Assembly: GCA_905479995.1 (NCBI GenBank)
Contig: CAJQON010000038.1
Location: forward strand, 1-42,616
DNA: 42,616 bases
Source of the DNA: an uncultured Flavobacteriales bacterium
GTDB taxonomy: Bacteria > Bacteroidota > Bacteroidia > Flavobacteriales_E > Vicingaceae
Reading direction: 5' to 3'
The notes under the pieces were generated by a model that saw only the letters and a list, made by a program, of their open reading frames with translations, was not told where the DNA came from and did not search any database. The translations under genes were made by a program, and so were the position numbers. Below are positions 16,401-24,235 of the stretch, piece by piece. Within the stretch, counting starts at the first letter, position 1; every line of letters starts with the position of its first letter.

Positions 16401-18261
16401 TATTGGCGATTGTGCTCAATTGACTGCTTCTGGAGGAACAAATTATATATGGGAACCAGGCGCTTCACTTTCAGATTCTACCATATTTAACCCTATTGCT
16501 TGTCCGCAAGTTGCAACAACTTATATGGTTACTGTAACAGATGGAAATAACTGTAGTGATACTGCAAGTGTAGCAATTACAATAAACCCTCTTCCCGTTA
16601 TTGGAGCAGGTTCAGATGTGTGGGTTTGTTCTGGAGATTCCATTCAGTTGAACGCTACAGGAGGAGTAAGTTATTTATGGACACCATCTTTAGGGTTAAA
16701 TGATACAACAATTGCTAACCCTCAAGCTTTTCCATTAGATACTACAGATTATATTGTTACTGGATTTGATATAAATGGGTGTTTTAGTACCGATACGGTT
16801 AGAGTAATTGTAGACGATGAAGTGCCTATTGAACCAGGAGTTGATACAACAATTTGTTCTGGAGATAGTATTCAATTGGGAGGAGCTCCTACTTCGCCTA
16901 CAGGAACAACGTATTCTTGGTTTCCAAATGCTACACTAGACAATGATACTTTGGCCAACCCAACAGCATTTCCTACTGTTACAACTACCTATTATGTGGT
17001 TGCTACAAATGATACGTGTACTGCAATAGATTCAATTACCATAACGGTAAACCAACCACCACCTGCTTTTGCTGGTTTGGATGTTGATATTTGTATTGGC
17101 GATTCATTACAACTTAGCGCATCCGGAGGAGTGAGTTATTTGTGGAACCAAGGTCAATTTCTTTCAGATTCCACCATTTTTAATCCTATTAGTTTTCCAA
17201 CTGATACTACAGAATTTATAGTGCTGGTTACAGATGGCAATAATTGTACAGCCTTTGATTCGGTAATTGTTAATGTAAATCCGCTTCCAACTATTTCGGC
17301 TGGAGCCGCAACCAGTGTTTGTTTAGGAGATTCTATACAATTGAACGCTTCAGGAGGAGTAAGCTATGTTTGGACACCATCTTCGGGATTATCTAACAAC
17401 ACTATTGCTAATCCAATGGCAAGTCCTTCAGAGACTATTACCTATATTGTTACAGGAACAGATGCGCAAAGTTGTTCTAATATTGATAGCGTTGTTGTTA
17501 CAATCAACCAACTTACTGTTCCAGATTTGACCGACACCATTATTTGTATAGGAGATGCCATGCAATTGACAGTTAATGGCCCTACTGGAGCAACGTATTT
17601 ATGGACTCCACCAACCGATTTATCAAACGATACTATCTTTAATCCAATTACAGTTACTCCCGTTACCATTACTTATTTAGTAACAATAACCGATACAAAT
17701 GGGTGTGTTGATACCACTTCTATATTAGTTACGGCAGAGGCAGCACCAACCGCTGATTTTAGCACAGAAACAATGCCTGTTTGTGAAGGTATTTCAGCAG
17801 ACTTTACCAACTTAAGTATTGGTGCTGTTACCTACAATTGGAATTTTGGTGATGGAACACAATCAACCGATGTTAACCCTTCTCATATTTTTGCTTACGG
17901 AACAAATTCCACTGTAATTTTAACAGCATATACCGCAGGAATTTGTCCTGATACAGCTAGTTACACTGTTGTTAGCGGAAACTTTGAGAACTATTTTAAC
18001 ATTGTAGCTCCAACGGTATTTTCACCAAATAGAGACGGAATTAATGACTTGTTTAAACTCGATTTACCTGATGAAGTGAGTAATTGTGTAAACATTGAGG
18101 TATTTAATAGGTGGGGAATGAAGATGTATGAATCTTATGGGCAAAATAGTGGTTGGGATGGAAGAACCACTGCCGGTAAAGAGGTTCCTCCAGGAACATA
18201 CTTTTACATTATTGAAGTAAATGGAATTACCAAAAAAGGATCGTTAACCTTGCTGGATTAA
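13474..18261 (+). CDS. Giant repeat adhesin-like protein with type B (gliding motility-associated) T9SS C-terminal domain
   Basis: A 1595-residue surface protein. After a signal peptide it has an N-terminal module beginning GSHLVGGSLGYEYLGLFGG, typical of large Bacteroidota surface proteins. From about residue 500 to 1424 there are 12 tandem Ig-like repeats of roughly 75-84 residues, each opening with a [IV]C-x-GD[SC][VI]QL core and closing with D-x-NxC then VNPLP. A PKD domain (about 1426-1501, YNWNFGDGTQS) precedes the type B C-terminal domain (1514-1595, VFSPNRDGINDLF to GTYFYIIEV). Type B substrates include the SprB adhesin of Flavobacterium, so adhesion or gliding is a fair guess. The start overlaps the preceding gene by 4 bases. 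Confidence 0.88.
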   Translation: MIKKLLFLLVICFIGSNLFGSHLVGGSLGYEYLGLFGGNYRYKIILTVYNNCDVNSNVPLPVATQPVAIYDHDVSATTPMLGNNKNYVTDLNLVLVDSQRVDPPATIGCPIGQAVCIYKATYEATVDLPLSFTGYHLYFTNFARNASITNLFDPGATAMSFHAYIPSTLVDNSSPVFSDDPVPFLCINDTVSILNTAIDPDGDQLVFSFVTPMADPGGPFPPTPLLWPITDVTYTGVYNVAQPFGPTGYSFINGATGLTEYMSPTLGNFVVAVEIKEIRNGNVIGITRRDLQLLVINCPPNPAPNLSATGGSGTTSYTIQECDTLTFPITFVDANGDSLELTTSGQIFDSSFVTPPAILDSLVIGDSTVTANFFWQTSCGTAQTLPYLFSVSVTDNGCPPKTTNVVYEVTVDPATPPDSIIGPPLVCQNTLVNYTTAPISGYTFNWTVTNGAIISGQGTNTVGVNWATVGAGTVTVNAISNCGCPSISIDTSITIIASPVASAGNDTNICAGDSVQIGGSPTGPIGTTFTWSPITNINDTALANPNVWPTSTTSYIVEVDNGVCQDLDTVVVSVGSATISVGNDTAICFGDSVQLNATGGGSYLWTPNTGLSDDTLSNPMATPTLTTVYTVTITDSLNCTGTDSIMVTVNPLPVITITPDSIICAGDCVQLLVTGGNSYVWTPSTGLSNDTIANPIACPTVTTNYIVNISDTNSCAGIDSVEISVNPLPVIITNNDTAVCTGNCVQLNTTGGISYVWSPSTGLSNDTIANPLACPLVTTTYVVTGTDANGCFSTDTVIIIVNALPTVDPGSDQGICVVGSVVIGGTPTGPVGATYLWSPSATINDDTLANPTATPIITTTYTVTVTDTNGCVDFDVITVAINPLPAIDAGRDTAICAGDTIVLGGTPTGSFNASFLWTPGVSLNDDTLLNPTATPLITTQYIVVVTDSNNCVNQDTVDVDVNPLPVIVTSNDTAICIGDCAQLTASGGTNYIWEPGASLSDSTIFNPIACPQVATTYMVTVTDGNNCSDTASVAITINPLPVIGAGSDVWVCSGDSIQLNATGGVSYLWTPSLGLNDTTIANPQAFPLDTTDYIVTGFDINGCFSTDTVRVIVDDEVPIEPGVDTTICSGDSIQLGGAPTSPTGTTYSWFPNATLDNDTLANPTAFPTVTTTYYVVATNDTCTAIDSITITVNQPPPAFAGLDVDICIGDSLQLSASGGVSYLWNQGQFLSDSTIFNPISFPTDTTEFIVLVTDGNNCTAFDSVIVNVNPLPTISAGAATSVCLGDSIQLNASGGVSYVWTPSSGLSNNTIANPMASPSETITYIVTGTDAQSCSNIDSVVVTINQLTVPDLTDTIICIGDAMQLTVNGPTGATYLWTPPTDLSNDTIFNPITVTPVTITYLVTITDTNGCVDTTSILVTAEAAPTADFSTETMPVCEGISADFTNLSIGAVTYNWNFGDGTQSTDVNPSHIFAYGTNSTVILTAYTAGICPDTASYTVVSGNFENYFNIVAPTVFSPNRDGINDLFKLDLPDEVSNCVNIEVFNRWGMKMYESYGQNSGWDGRTTAGKEVPPGTYFYIIEVNGITKKGSLTLLD
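14970..17745 (+). repeat. Twelve in-frame Ig-like tandem repeats within the type B T9SS protein
   Basis: Units are about 225-250 bases each. Most are diverged, but neighbouring units 3 and 4 are close: 15511-15570 and 15739-15798 differ at 6 of 60 bases at an offset of 228 bases. Two sub-types alternate irregularly, one with ATGGxSY and one with GGxPTGPxGATY after the QL core. Confidence 0.85.
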
Positions 18262-18423
18262 AAATAGGAATCCAAGTTTAGTAGGTCAAATTTGGTCTCA
18301 ATTACTCCATTTGTTACAAAATTGTTTCTAATCAATTAGTTAGCAATTACATAATAGTAGTATTGACAATCACATATTCTTGTTAATGTGTTTATATTGC
18401 GCTAACTAACTAAACTATCAATC

Positions 18424-20463
18424 ATGAAAAAATTATTACTAATGGGAATTGGTATCATTGCCGCTTCCTCATTATTTGCTCAAACATTTACAGATGATTT
18501 TGAGACTTATACACCTGGAAACATGCTTGTAGCCAGTAATCCTACAGACTGGGATACATGGACACCTGCAACACCAGCTGAAGATGCTCCAATTTCTAGC
18601 GCTCAAGCAAGTAGCGGAACAAACTCAGTGTACTTTTCTTCTGCAGTTACTGGAGGAGGACCTCAAGATGTCATTTTAAGATTTAACCAAGTTTATTCTT
18701 CAGGAAATTTTACTTATGAATCTAATTATTATGTTGAAACCGGAAAAGGAGCATACTTTAACATGCAAGAAACTTTTACAGTTGGAAACGTTTGGGCTGT
18801 ACATTGTTTTATGTTAGAAGATGGGACATTAAAATTGAATAATGGATCTACAACTTACTTAACAACAACTTACCCTGTTGGGCAATGGTTTAACTTAAGA
18901 ATAGAAATTGATTTAACCGCTAACGTTTGGGAGTTGTACATCAATAATGTAAGTCAAGGAACTTTTGCCAACCCAACAGGATCAATAGCTATTTTAGATT
19001 TATATCCAACAAACCCTGCATCTGAAGGTGGAAATGAACAGTCTGGATTTTATGTGGATGATGTAAGTTACAATCATATTCCAGCTAGTTTGCCTGCAGT
19101 TAATGGAGGCGTTACTTTTGTAAATCAGTTGGGAGGTATTGCTGGTCAAAATTCTAATGTTCAAGCAACTTTTAGAAACTTAGGATCTAGCGCTGTTACT
19201 TCATTTGATATTGAATATTCTTACAATGGAAATCCTGCAGTAGTTGAAAGTGTTGGGCCAGTTAACATAGCTTCATTAGCTAATTACAACCATACTTTTG
19301 CTACGCCAGTAATCTTGGCTGCAGGATTCAATCTATTAACGGTTACTGTTTCTAATGTAAATGGAGCCGGTGTAGATGCAAATGCTAGTGATGATGCAAA
19401 ATCGATAGTAATTTATTCTGTTGCCCCTGCAGCAGGAAAAATAGTAGTAGGAGAAGAAGCTACAGGAACATTGTGCGGATGGTGCCCTAGAGGAGCTGTT
19501 TACATGGACTATATGGATAGTAAGTACTCAGGGTTTTGGGCTGGAGTATCTGTACATATCAACGATCCTATGATGGATGCTGTTTATGATGTTGGCTTAA
19601 GAACTCGTATCACTAGTTACCCAAGCTCATTAGTAAATAGAGGTCCACATAATGACCCCTCTACAATGGAACGATCATTTTTACAACAAATTATTATTCC
19701 ACCGACTGCAACGGTTTTAAATGGAGCAACTTATAATTCTACGACAAGAGAGTTAGATGTATCTTTAACTTTCGACTTTAAAATAGCAGGATCAGGGAGT
19801 TGGAAAGTAGCTTGTGTATTAACTGAAGATAGTGTTACAGGGACTACTGCTCAATACAACCAAACTAACGCTTATGCTGGTGGAGGAAATGGAGTAATGG
19901 GAGGTTACGAATTATTGCCTAGTCCAGTACCAGCTTCACAAATGGTTTATGATCATGTAGGAAGAGCAATTAGTCCATCTTTTGCTGGACAAGCCAACTT
20001 ATTGCCTACAAGCTTTGCTGTGAACGATCAATTTACAGCTTGTTTTAGCTACACGTTACCAGCTGCTTGGGATGATACCAAGATGCACATTATTGGCATG
20101 TTAATTAGCCCTACTGGAGCAGTAGATAATGCTGGTTATACAACTATTAATGGTGCTGTTGCCAATGGATTGGCAACTTGTTCAGCTGTTGGAATTACGG
20201 AAGATTATTCGGATGATGACAACTTTAAATTATTTCCAAACCCAACCAATGGAACTACTTTTGTTGACGTGATTAATACGGACAATGAGACCATTAACAT
20301 GACCATTATGGACATGACAGGAAAATTAGTTGCCACTAGAGATTACCAAATTGATGGTGCTGCTAAATTGCCAATTGTTACCAACTCATTTGATAAAGGG
20401 ATTTATTTGGTTACGTTGACAATTGGAACTAAAGTTCAACAACAAAAATTAATTGTTCAATAA
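18424..20463 (+). CDS. Secreted Omp28-related protein with LamG-like N-terminal domain and T9SS type A tail
   Basis: A 679-residue exported protein. The signal peptide is MKKLLLMGIGIIAASSLFAQ. Residues about 21-220 look like a concanavalin/LamG-type beta-sandwich. Residues 340-580 resemble the Omp28-related family: VVGEEATGTLCGWCPRGA has a thioredoxin-like CxxC at Cys351 and Cys354, followed by VSVHINDPM and YPSSLVNR. Residues 602-679 form a type A sorting domain (LFPNPTNGTTFVDV to KGIYLVTL). The Omp28 fold suggests a surface thiol-disulfide or binding role, unproven. The gene has its own 160-base leader, and a strong intrinsic terminator follows the stop. Confidence 0.85.
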   Translation: MKKLLLMGIGIIAASSLFAQTFTDDFETYTPGNMLVASNPTDWDTWTPATPAEDAPISSAQASSGTNSVYFSSAVTGGGPQDVILRFNQVYSSGNFTYESNYYVETGKGAYFNMQETFTVGNVWAVHCFMLEDGTLKLNNGSTTYLTTTYPVGQWFNLRIEIDLTANVWELYINNVSQGTFANPTGSIAILDLYPTNPASEGGNEQSGFYVDDVSYNHIPASLPAVNGGVTFVNQLGGIAGQNSNVQATFRNLGSSAVTSFDIEYSYNGNPAVVESVGPVNIASLANYNHTFATPVILAAGFNLLTVTVSNVNGAGVDANASDDAKSIVIYSVAPAAGKIVVGEEATGTLCGWCPRGAVYMDYMDSKYSGFWAGVSVHINDPMMDAVYDVGLRTRITSYPSSLVNRGPHNDPSTMERSFLQQIIIPPTATVLNGATYNSTTRELDVSLTFDFKIAGSGSWKVACVLTEDSVTGTTAQYNQTNAYAGGGNGVMGGYELLPSPVPASQMVYDHVGRAISPSFAGQANLLPTSFAVNDQFTACFSYTLPAAWDDTKMHIIGMLISPTGAVDNAGYTTINGAVANGLATCSAVGITEDYSDDDNFKLFPNPTNGTTFVDVINTDNETINMTIMDMTGKLVATRDYQIDGAAKLPIVTNSFDKGIYLVTLTIGTKVQQQKLIVQ

Positions 20464-20483
20464 GCTTAAATTATTGGAATTGA

Positions 20484-20509
20484 AGCCCCGCACTGCGGGG
20501 CTTTTTTTT
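20484..20509 (+). terminator. Rho-independent terminator after the Omp28-related gene
   Basis: Stem AGCCCCGC / GCGGGGCT (20484-20491 with 20495-20502), a 3-base loop ACT and a run of eight T (20502-20509). This is a textbook intrinsic terminator 20 bases past the stop, and it separates this gene from the esterase gene. Confidence 0.92.
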
Positions 20510-20593
20510 AACTAATTTGTTATAAATACGACATTTTGTGACAAAATAGTTGGTTAATATTGAGTTAGCTTATAAACCATAAAATGAGAAACA

Positions 20594-21607
20594 ATGAAAT
20601 CATTACTTACACTAATTTTAATAGCCGCTTTTGCCCTATCTACAATGGCACAACAGCGCATTGATGGGAGTTTTGCTTTTCAAACTAATCCAGCAAAAAA
20701 ATACTCAATTTACGTTCCTTCAGGATATAATGCTGCTAATCCGCATAAACTAATGTTGGGTTTGCATCCATTTAATACAACTCGTTGGAATGCTATTTCT
20801 TGGTGCGATACTTTAATTGATTTTGCAGAAGAGAATAATCTAATTCTTATTTGTCCAGATGGAGGAGTTGATGGGAAAGTGGATGATGCCATTGATACTG
20901 CTTTTACTTCGGCAATATTAGACTCTATGAATACGTGGTATAACATTGATAACGACAAAGTATATGCCATGGGTTTTTCTTGGGGAGCAAGAACTACCTA
21001 TACTTATGGTTTGAACAACGTGAACAAGTTCGGTGGGTTTTTACCAATTGGTGCTGCTATTACCAATACAACTGAGGTTACAGTACCTTTACAACAAAAT
21101 AGTTATAACAAAGCGTTTTACATCATTCATGGAACTTCAGATAGCCCAACAGTTCGGCTTTATCCAGTTAGAGATTCGTTAATTGCAAAAGGAGCAATCG
21201 TAAATACCAACTTGCTTTCGGGAGTTGGGCATACTATAGATTTTGCCAACAGAAATGACATTTTAAAAACAGGTTTTAATTGGATAGATTCGGTAAACTG
21301 CTACCAACTAGCACTTAGTGTTAAGGAAGCCCCAATTACAAGCAATTCCGTTAATGTATATCCAAATCCACAAACTCAAGGAGGAGCATTAAATCTTTCA
21401 TTTCCAATAAGAAAAAATGATATTGAAGTAGATGTTTATTTGTTTAGCTTAGAAGGAAAGAAGGTATTAAATGTTAAAAAAACATTAAAGAGAGGAACAG
21501 CAAACATCAGTTTAAATACTACTGAGGTTAGTGTAGGAACCTATATTTTAACTGCAAGAGTTAAAGGAGAACGAGCACTAATTAATAAAAAAGTTTCTAT
21601 TGAATAA
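20594..21607 (+). CDS. Secreted alpha/beta-hydrolase (esterase-like) with T9SS type A tail
   Basis: A 337-residue exported hydrolase. The signal peptide ends at STMAQ. The alpha/beta-hydrolase core contains the nucleophile elbow GFSWG with Ser129, a candidate acid Asp183 in HGTSDSPT, and His213 in GVGHTID, giving a complete catalytic triad. The fold and HGTSD motif resemble LpqC/feruloyl esterase and polyhydroxybutyrate depolymerase-like proteins; the substrate cannot be read. Residues about 252-337 are a type A T9SS domain (VYPNPQTQGGALNL to GTYILTA). Located after a terminator, it should have its own promoter. A weak candidate is TTG at 20536-20538 with TAATATTG at 20555-20562. Confidence 0.85.
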   Translation: MKSLLTLILIAAFALSTMAQQRIDGSFAFQTNPAKKYSIYVPSGYNAANPHKLMLGLHPFNTTRWNAISWCDTLIDFAEENNLILICPDGGVDGKVDDAIDTAFTSAILDSMNTWYNIDNDKVYAMGFSWGARTTYTYGLNNVNKFGGFLPIGAAITNTTEVTVPLQQNSYNKAFYIIHGTSDSPTVRLYPVRDSLIAKGAIVNTNLLSGVGHTIDFANRNDILKTGFNWIDSVNCYQLALSVKEAPITSNSVNVYPNPQTQGGALNLSFPIRKNDIEVDVYLFSLEGKKVLNVKKTLKRGTANISLNTTEVSVGTYILTARVKGERALINKKVSIE

Positions 21608-21672
21608 AGTTTAAAATTGAAGTTTTTTAGAATTAGAACCGGGTTTTAGCTCCGAATCTGGATTTTAGTGGT

Positions 21673-22125
21673 TTAAATTCTGTTTTTAGAATCTATAGAA
21701 ATGGTAACTGGACCATCATTAATTAAGGCTACTTTCATATCAGCACCAAACGATCCAGATTGAATTACTTTACCCAGTTCCTTTTCCAATTGAGTTAAAA
21801 ATTGTTGGTACAAAGGAATGGCAATTTCGGGTTTAGCAGCATGGATAAATGAAGGCCTGTTTCCTTTTTTTGTACTTGCGTGCAAGGTAAATTGACTCAC
21901 TACTATAATGTTTCCATCAACGTCTTTAACAGACAAATTCATGGCGCCCAACTCATCATTAAAAATGCGCAATCGGGTAATTTTACCGCAAAGCCATTCA
22001 ATGTCCGTAACATCATCACTATCTTCAATTCCTAAAAGAATTAAGAGTCCTACGCCAATTTTACTTTTGCATATTCCATCAATAGTTACAGAAGCTTCAC
22101 TAACACGTTGTAATATCACCCTCAT
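21673..22125 (-). CDS. dtd: D-aminoacyl-tRNA deacylase
   Basis: Hydrolyses D-aminoacyl-tRNAs (and Gly-tRNA-Ala), keeping D-amino acids out of proteins. The 150-residue protein has both family motifs: SQFTL (within IVVSQFTLHA) and the NxGPVT loop (LINDGPVTISID), together with the start MRVILQRVSEASVTIDG. It follows rsgA on the same strand with a 2-base gap, so the two are co-transcribed. A short TTTTAG-spaced repeat lies at its 3' end. Confidence 0.97.
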   Translation of the reverse strand: MRVILQRVSEASVTIDGICKSKIGVGLLILLGIEDSDDVTDIEWLCGKITRLRIFNDELGAMNLSVKDVDGNIIVVSQFTLHASTKKGNRPSFIHAAKPEIAIPLYQQFLTQLEKELGKVIQSGSFGADMKVALINDGPVTISIDSKNRI

Positions 22126-22127
22126 GC

Positions 22128-23063
22128 TTAATAGCCTTTATCTCGATAAGTTTCGGTTTCATCATCGTTAAACATACTCACGTAATTTTTATATCTAAAC
22201 TCGGCAATTGCTCCATTTTTTACAGCTTCCTTAACCGAACACTTCGGTTCGTTAATGTGTACACAGTTGTTAAACTGACATTGGTCTAAGAGAGATCTCA
22301 TATCCAAATAATAATGAGACAATTCGTTTTTATCAAAATCTATTAAACCAAAAGCTTTAATGCCAGGAGTATCTATAATGTCTCCACCAAAACTTAAAGG
22401 AAACATTTCGGCAAAAGTGGTGGTATGTTTTCCCAATTTATGACTGTCTGTAATTTCGCTGGTTTTTAAGTCTAAACTACTTTCAACGGTATTGAGCAAA
22501 GTTGATTTTCCTACACCAGAATGACCAGAAATAACACTGGTTTTATCCTTCATCAAATCTTTAAATTGCTCAATATTAATATTTTCGGTAGCTGAGGTTT
22601 CAATACATTGGTACCCTATTTTGGTATACTCTCTTTTTAAATCTTCAAGTTCTTCTAATTCCTTGGTGGAATAAATATCGAGTTTATTAAAAACAATAAT
22701 TGTAGGAATATGATAGGCTTCGGCAGAAACCAAAAATCGATCAATAAAAGCTGTATAGGTTTTGGGTTGAGAAAGCGTAACAATTAATAAGGCCTGATCT
22801 ATGTTTGCAGCAATAATGTGAGATCGTTTAGAAAGGTTAATGGACTTACGAATAATGTAATTTTTTCGATCTTCTATATTAGAAATAACAGCAGTTCCAT
22901 CTTCTTCTAAAGCCATTATAACTTGGTCTCCAACGGCAATAGGGTTGGTCGTTTTAATGCCTTGAATTCTAAACTTTCCTTTAATACGAGCATTAATCAA
23001 TTCACCATCCGTTAAACGGACGATGTACCAACTTCCTGTAGATTTAATGACAACTCCTTTCAT
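22128..23063 (-). CDS. rsgA: Small ribosomal subunit biogenesis GTPase RsgA
   Basis: Circularly permuted GTPase that assists late maturation of the 30S ribosomal subunit. From ATG 23063 it has 311 residues: an OB-fold start (MKGVVIKSTGSWYIVR), the GTPase motifs in permuted order (FNKLD, then the P-loop GHSGVGKST at 180-188, then DTPGIKAFGL) and the zinc site Cys262, Cys267, His269, Cys275. A longer frame starts at ATG 23105, adding 14 residues that do not look like the family. A TATTTTTG box (23072-23079) lies within that extension, so 23063 is preferred. It is followed by dtd. Confidence 0.95.
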   Translation of the reverse strand: MKGVVIKSTGSWYIVRLTDGELINARIKGKFRIQGIKTTNPIAVGDQVIMALEEDGTAVISNIEDRKNYIIRKSINLSKRSHIIAANIDQALLIVTLSQPKTYTAFIDRFLVSAEAYHIPTIIVFNKLDIYSTKELEELEDLKREYTKIGYQCIETSATENINIEQFKDLMKDKTSVISGHSGVGKSTLLNTVESSLDLKTSEITDSHKLGKHTTTFAEMFPLSFGGDIIDTPGIKAFGLIDFDKNELSHYYLDMRSLLDQCQFNNCVHINEPKCSVKEAVKNGAIAEFRYKNYVSMFNDDETETYRDKGY

Positions 23064-23071
23064 ATAGCAAT

Positions 23072-23079
23072 CAAAAATA
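23072..23079 (-). promoter_or_regulatory. Candidate -7 box of the rsgA-dtd operon
   Basis: Minus-strand TATTTTTG matches TAnnTTTG exactly and ends 8 bases before ATG 23063. If used, the ATG at 23105 lies upstream of transcription. A -33 TTG at the usual spacing was not seen. Confidence 0.35.
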
Positions 23080-23151
23080 TATAAATCATTTGTTTTAGCA
23101 GACATGTATCACTAAGTAGATTTCAGTATCTTCGTAAATTAATTCTACAAT

Positions 23152-24054
23152 ATGTCAATTGAAGTAAAAAATATCACTAAAATTTATGGTAAACAAAAGG
23201 CATTAGACGATGTGTCTTTTTCTATTGAACCAGGAAACATAGTTGGTTTTTTGGGGCCAAACGGAGCTGGAAAATCTACCATGATGAAAATTATAACCTG
23301 CTATATTCCCCAATCGTTTGGAGAAGTAAAAGTATGTGGGTTTGATGTAGTTGAAAACCCAATTGAAGTGAAACGACAAGTGGGTTATTTACCAGAGCAT
23401 AATCCACTTTATTTAGACATGTACGTAAAAGAATACCTCGATTTTATTGGGGGTGTTCATAAAATAGACAACCGGCAGAATAGAGTGAAGGAAATGATTG
23501 ACATGGTGGGCTTAGGGATTGAACAGAACAAAAAAATTGGCGCACTCTCTAAAGGATATCGACAAAGAGTTGGACTGGCTCAGGCCATGATTCACGATCC
23601 AAAAGTGCTCATTTTGGATGAACCTACTACCGGATTAGATCCCAACCAATTAGAAGAAATTAGAACGTTGATTAAAAATATTGGAAAGGAAAAAACCATC
23701 ATGCTTTCAACACATATTATGCAAGAAGTAGAAGCAATATGTGATAGAACCATCATTATTAATCATGGTAAAATTGTAGCCAACGACAGTACTGAATCTT
23801 TAGGAAAACAAGGTAAAGTGAACCTTGTTTTAACAGTAGAATTTGATAAAGTAGTAACTCAGGATCAATTAAAGAGCATTGCAGGTGTTTTTCAAGTGGT
23901 TAAACACAAAGACAATAATTGGGCTTTTGAAGTAGAGAATGACAAGGTTAGAAATAACATTTTTCAATATGCAATGGACAATGATTTAGTAGTATTGACT
24001 ATGCAAAAAGAAACGGAAAACTTAGAAGCCGTATTTAAGAAATTAACGACCTAG
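23152..24054 (+). CDS. gldA: Gliding motility-associated ABC transporter ATP-binding subunit GldA
   Basis: ATPase subunit of the GldA-GldF-GldG ABC transporter linked to gliding in Flavobacteriia. The 300-residue protein has Walker A GPNGAGKST (35-43), signature LSKGYRQRVGLAQAM, Walker B VLILDEPTTGLDP and the switch histidine in STHIMQEVEAI. The stretches MSIEVKNITKIYGKQKAL and YLPEHNPLYLDMYVKEYL are, from memory, very close to GldA. The gldF and gldG genes do not lie next to it. A diverged -7 box (TATCTTCG, 23127-23134) is upstream. Some other ABC-2 type exporter ATPase is the alternative. Confidence 0.85.
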   Translation: MSIEVKNITKIYGKQKALDDVSFSIEPGNIVGFLGPNGAGKSTMMKIITCYIPQSFGEVKVCGFDVVENPIEVKRQVGYLPEHNPLYLDMYVKEYLDFIGGVHKIDNRQNRVKEMIDMVGLGIEQNKKIGALSKGYRQRVGLAQAMIHDPKVLILDEPTTGLDPNQLEEIRTLIKNIGKEKTIMLSTHIMQEVEAICDRTIIINHGKIVANDSTESLGKQGKVNLVLTVEFDKVVTQDQLKSIAGVFQVVKHKDNNWAFEVENDKVRNNIFQYAMDNDLVVLTMQKETENLEAVFKKLTT

Positions 24055-24084
24055 CTTTAAGTACTCATTTTTTTTGCAATCTGG

Positions 24085-24115
24085 TTGTATGAGTTAAAAA
24101 AAAATACGATTTTTG
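24085..24115 (+). promoter_or_regulatory. Candidate metK promoter
   Basis: TTG at 24085-24087, 20 bases, then GATTTTTG at 24108-24115, seven of eight positions of TAnnTTTG. Transcription would start just before the riboswitch-like element at 24128. Confidence 0.45.
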
Positions 24116-24125
24116 AGGTCTTATA

Positions 24126-24176
24126 AATGTGGAATGATTTGGCTGCTTGCGACCACAGAAAAAAATGCTAAAAAGT
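24126..24176 (+). ncRNA. SAM-II-like riboswitch in the metK leader
   Basis: Stem P1 pairs TGTGG (24128-24132) with CCACA (24153-24157). The loop reads AATGATTTGGCTGCTTGCGA, which keeps the GATTT and TTGC elements of SAM-II loop 1. After an A-rich joiner comes GCTAAAAAG (24167-24175), the hallmark 3' element that forms the pseudoknot. Order, spacing and downstream gene (S-adenosylmethionine synthetase) all fit. A second pairing, TTGGC (24139-24143) with GCCAA (24197-24201), could act as an alternative structure (inference). The comparison is from memory of the consensus. Confidence 0.72.
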
Positions 24177-24235
24177 ATATCTTTCTACCCGCACAGGCCA
24201 ACTTTCTTTTTACTTAAATTTTAATATAAAAATAT

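Noticed and set aside
23064-23105. Longer RsgA start at ATG 23105
   Set aside because: The extra 14 residues do not resemble the family, and a TAnnTTTG box lies within them. Not fully excluded.
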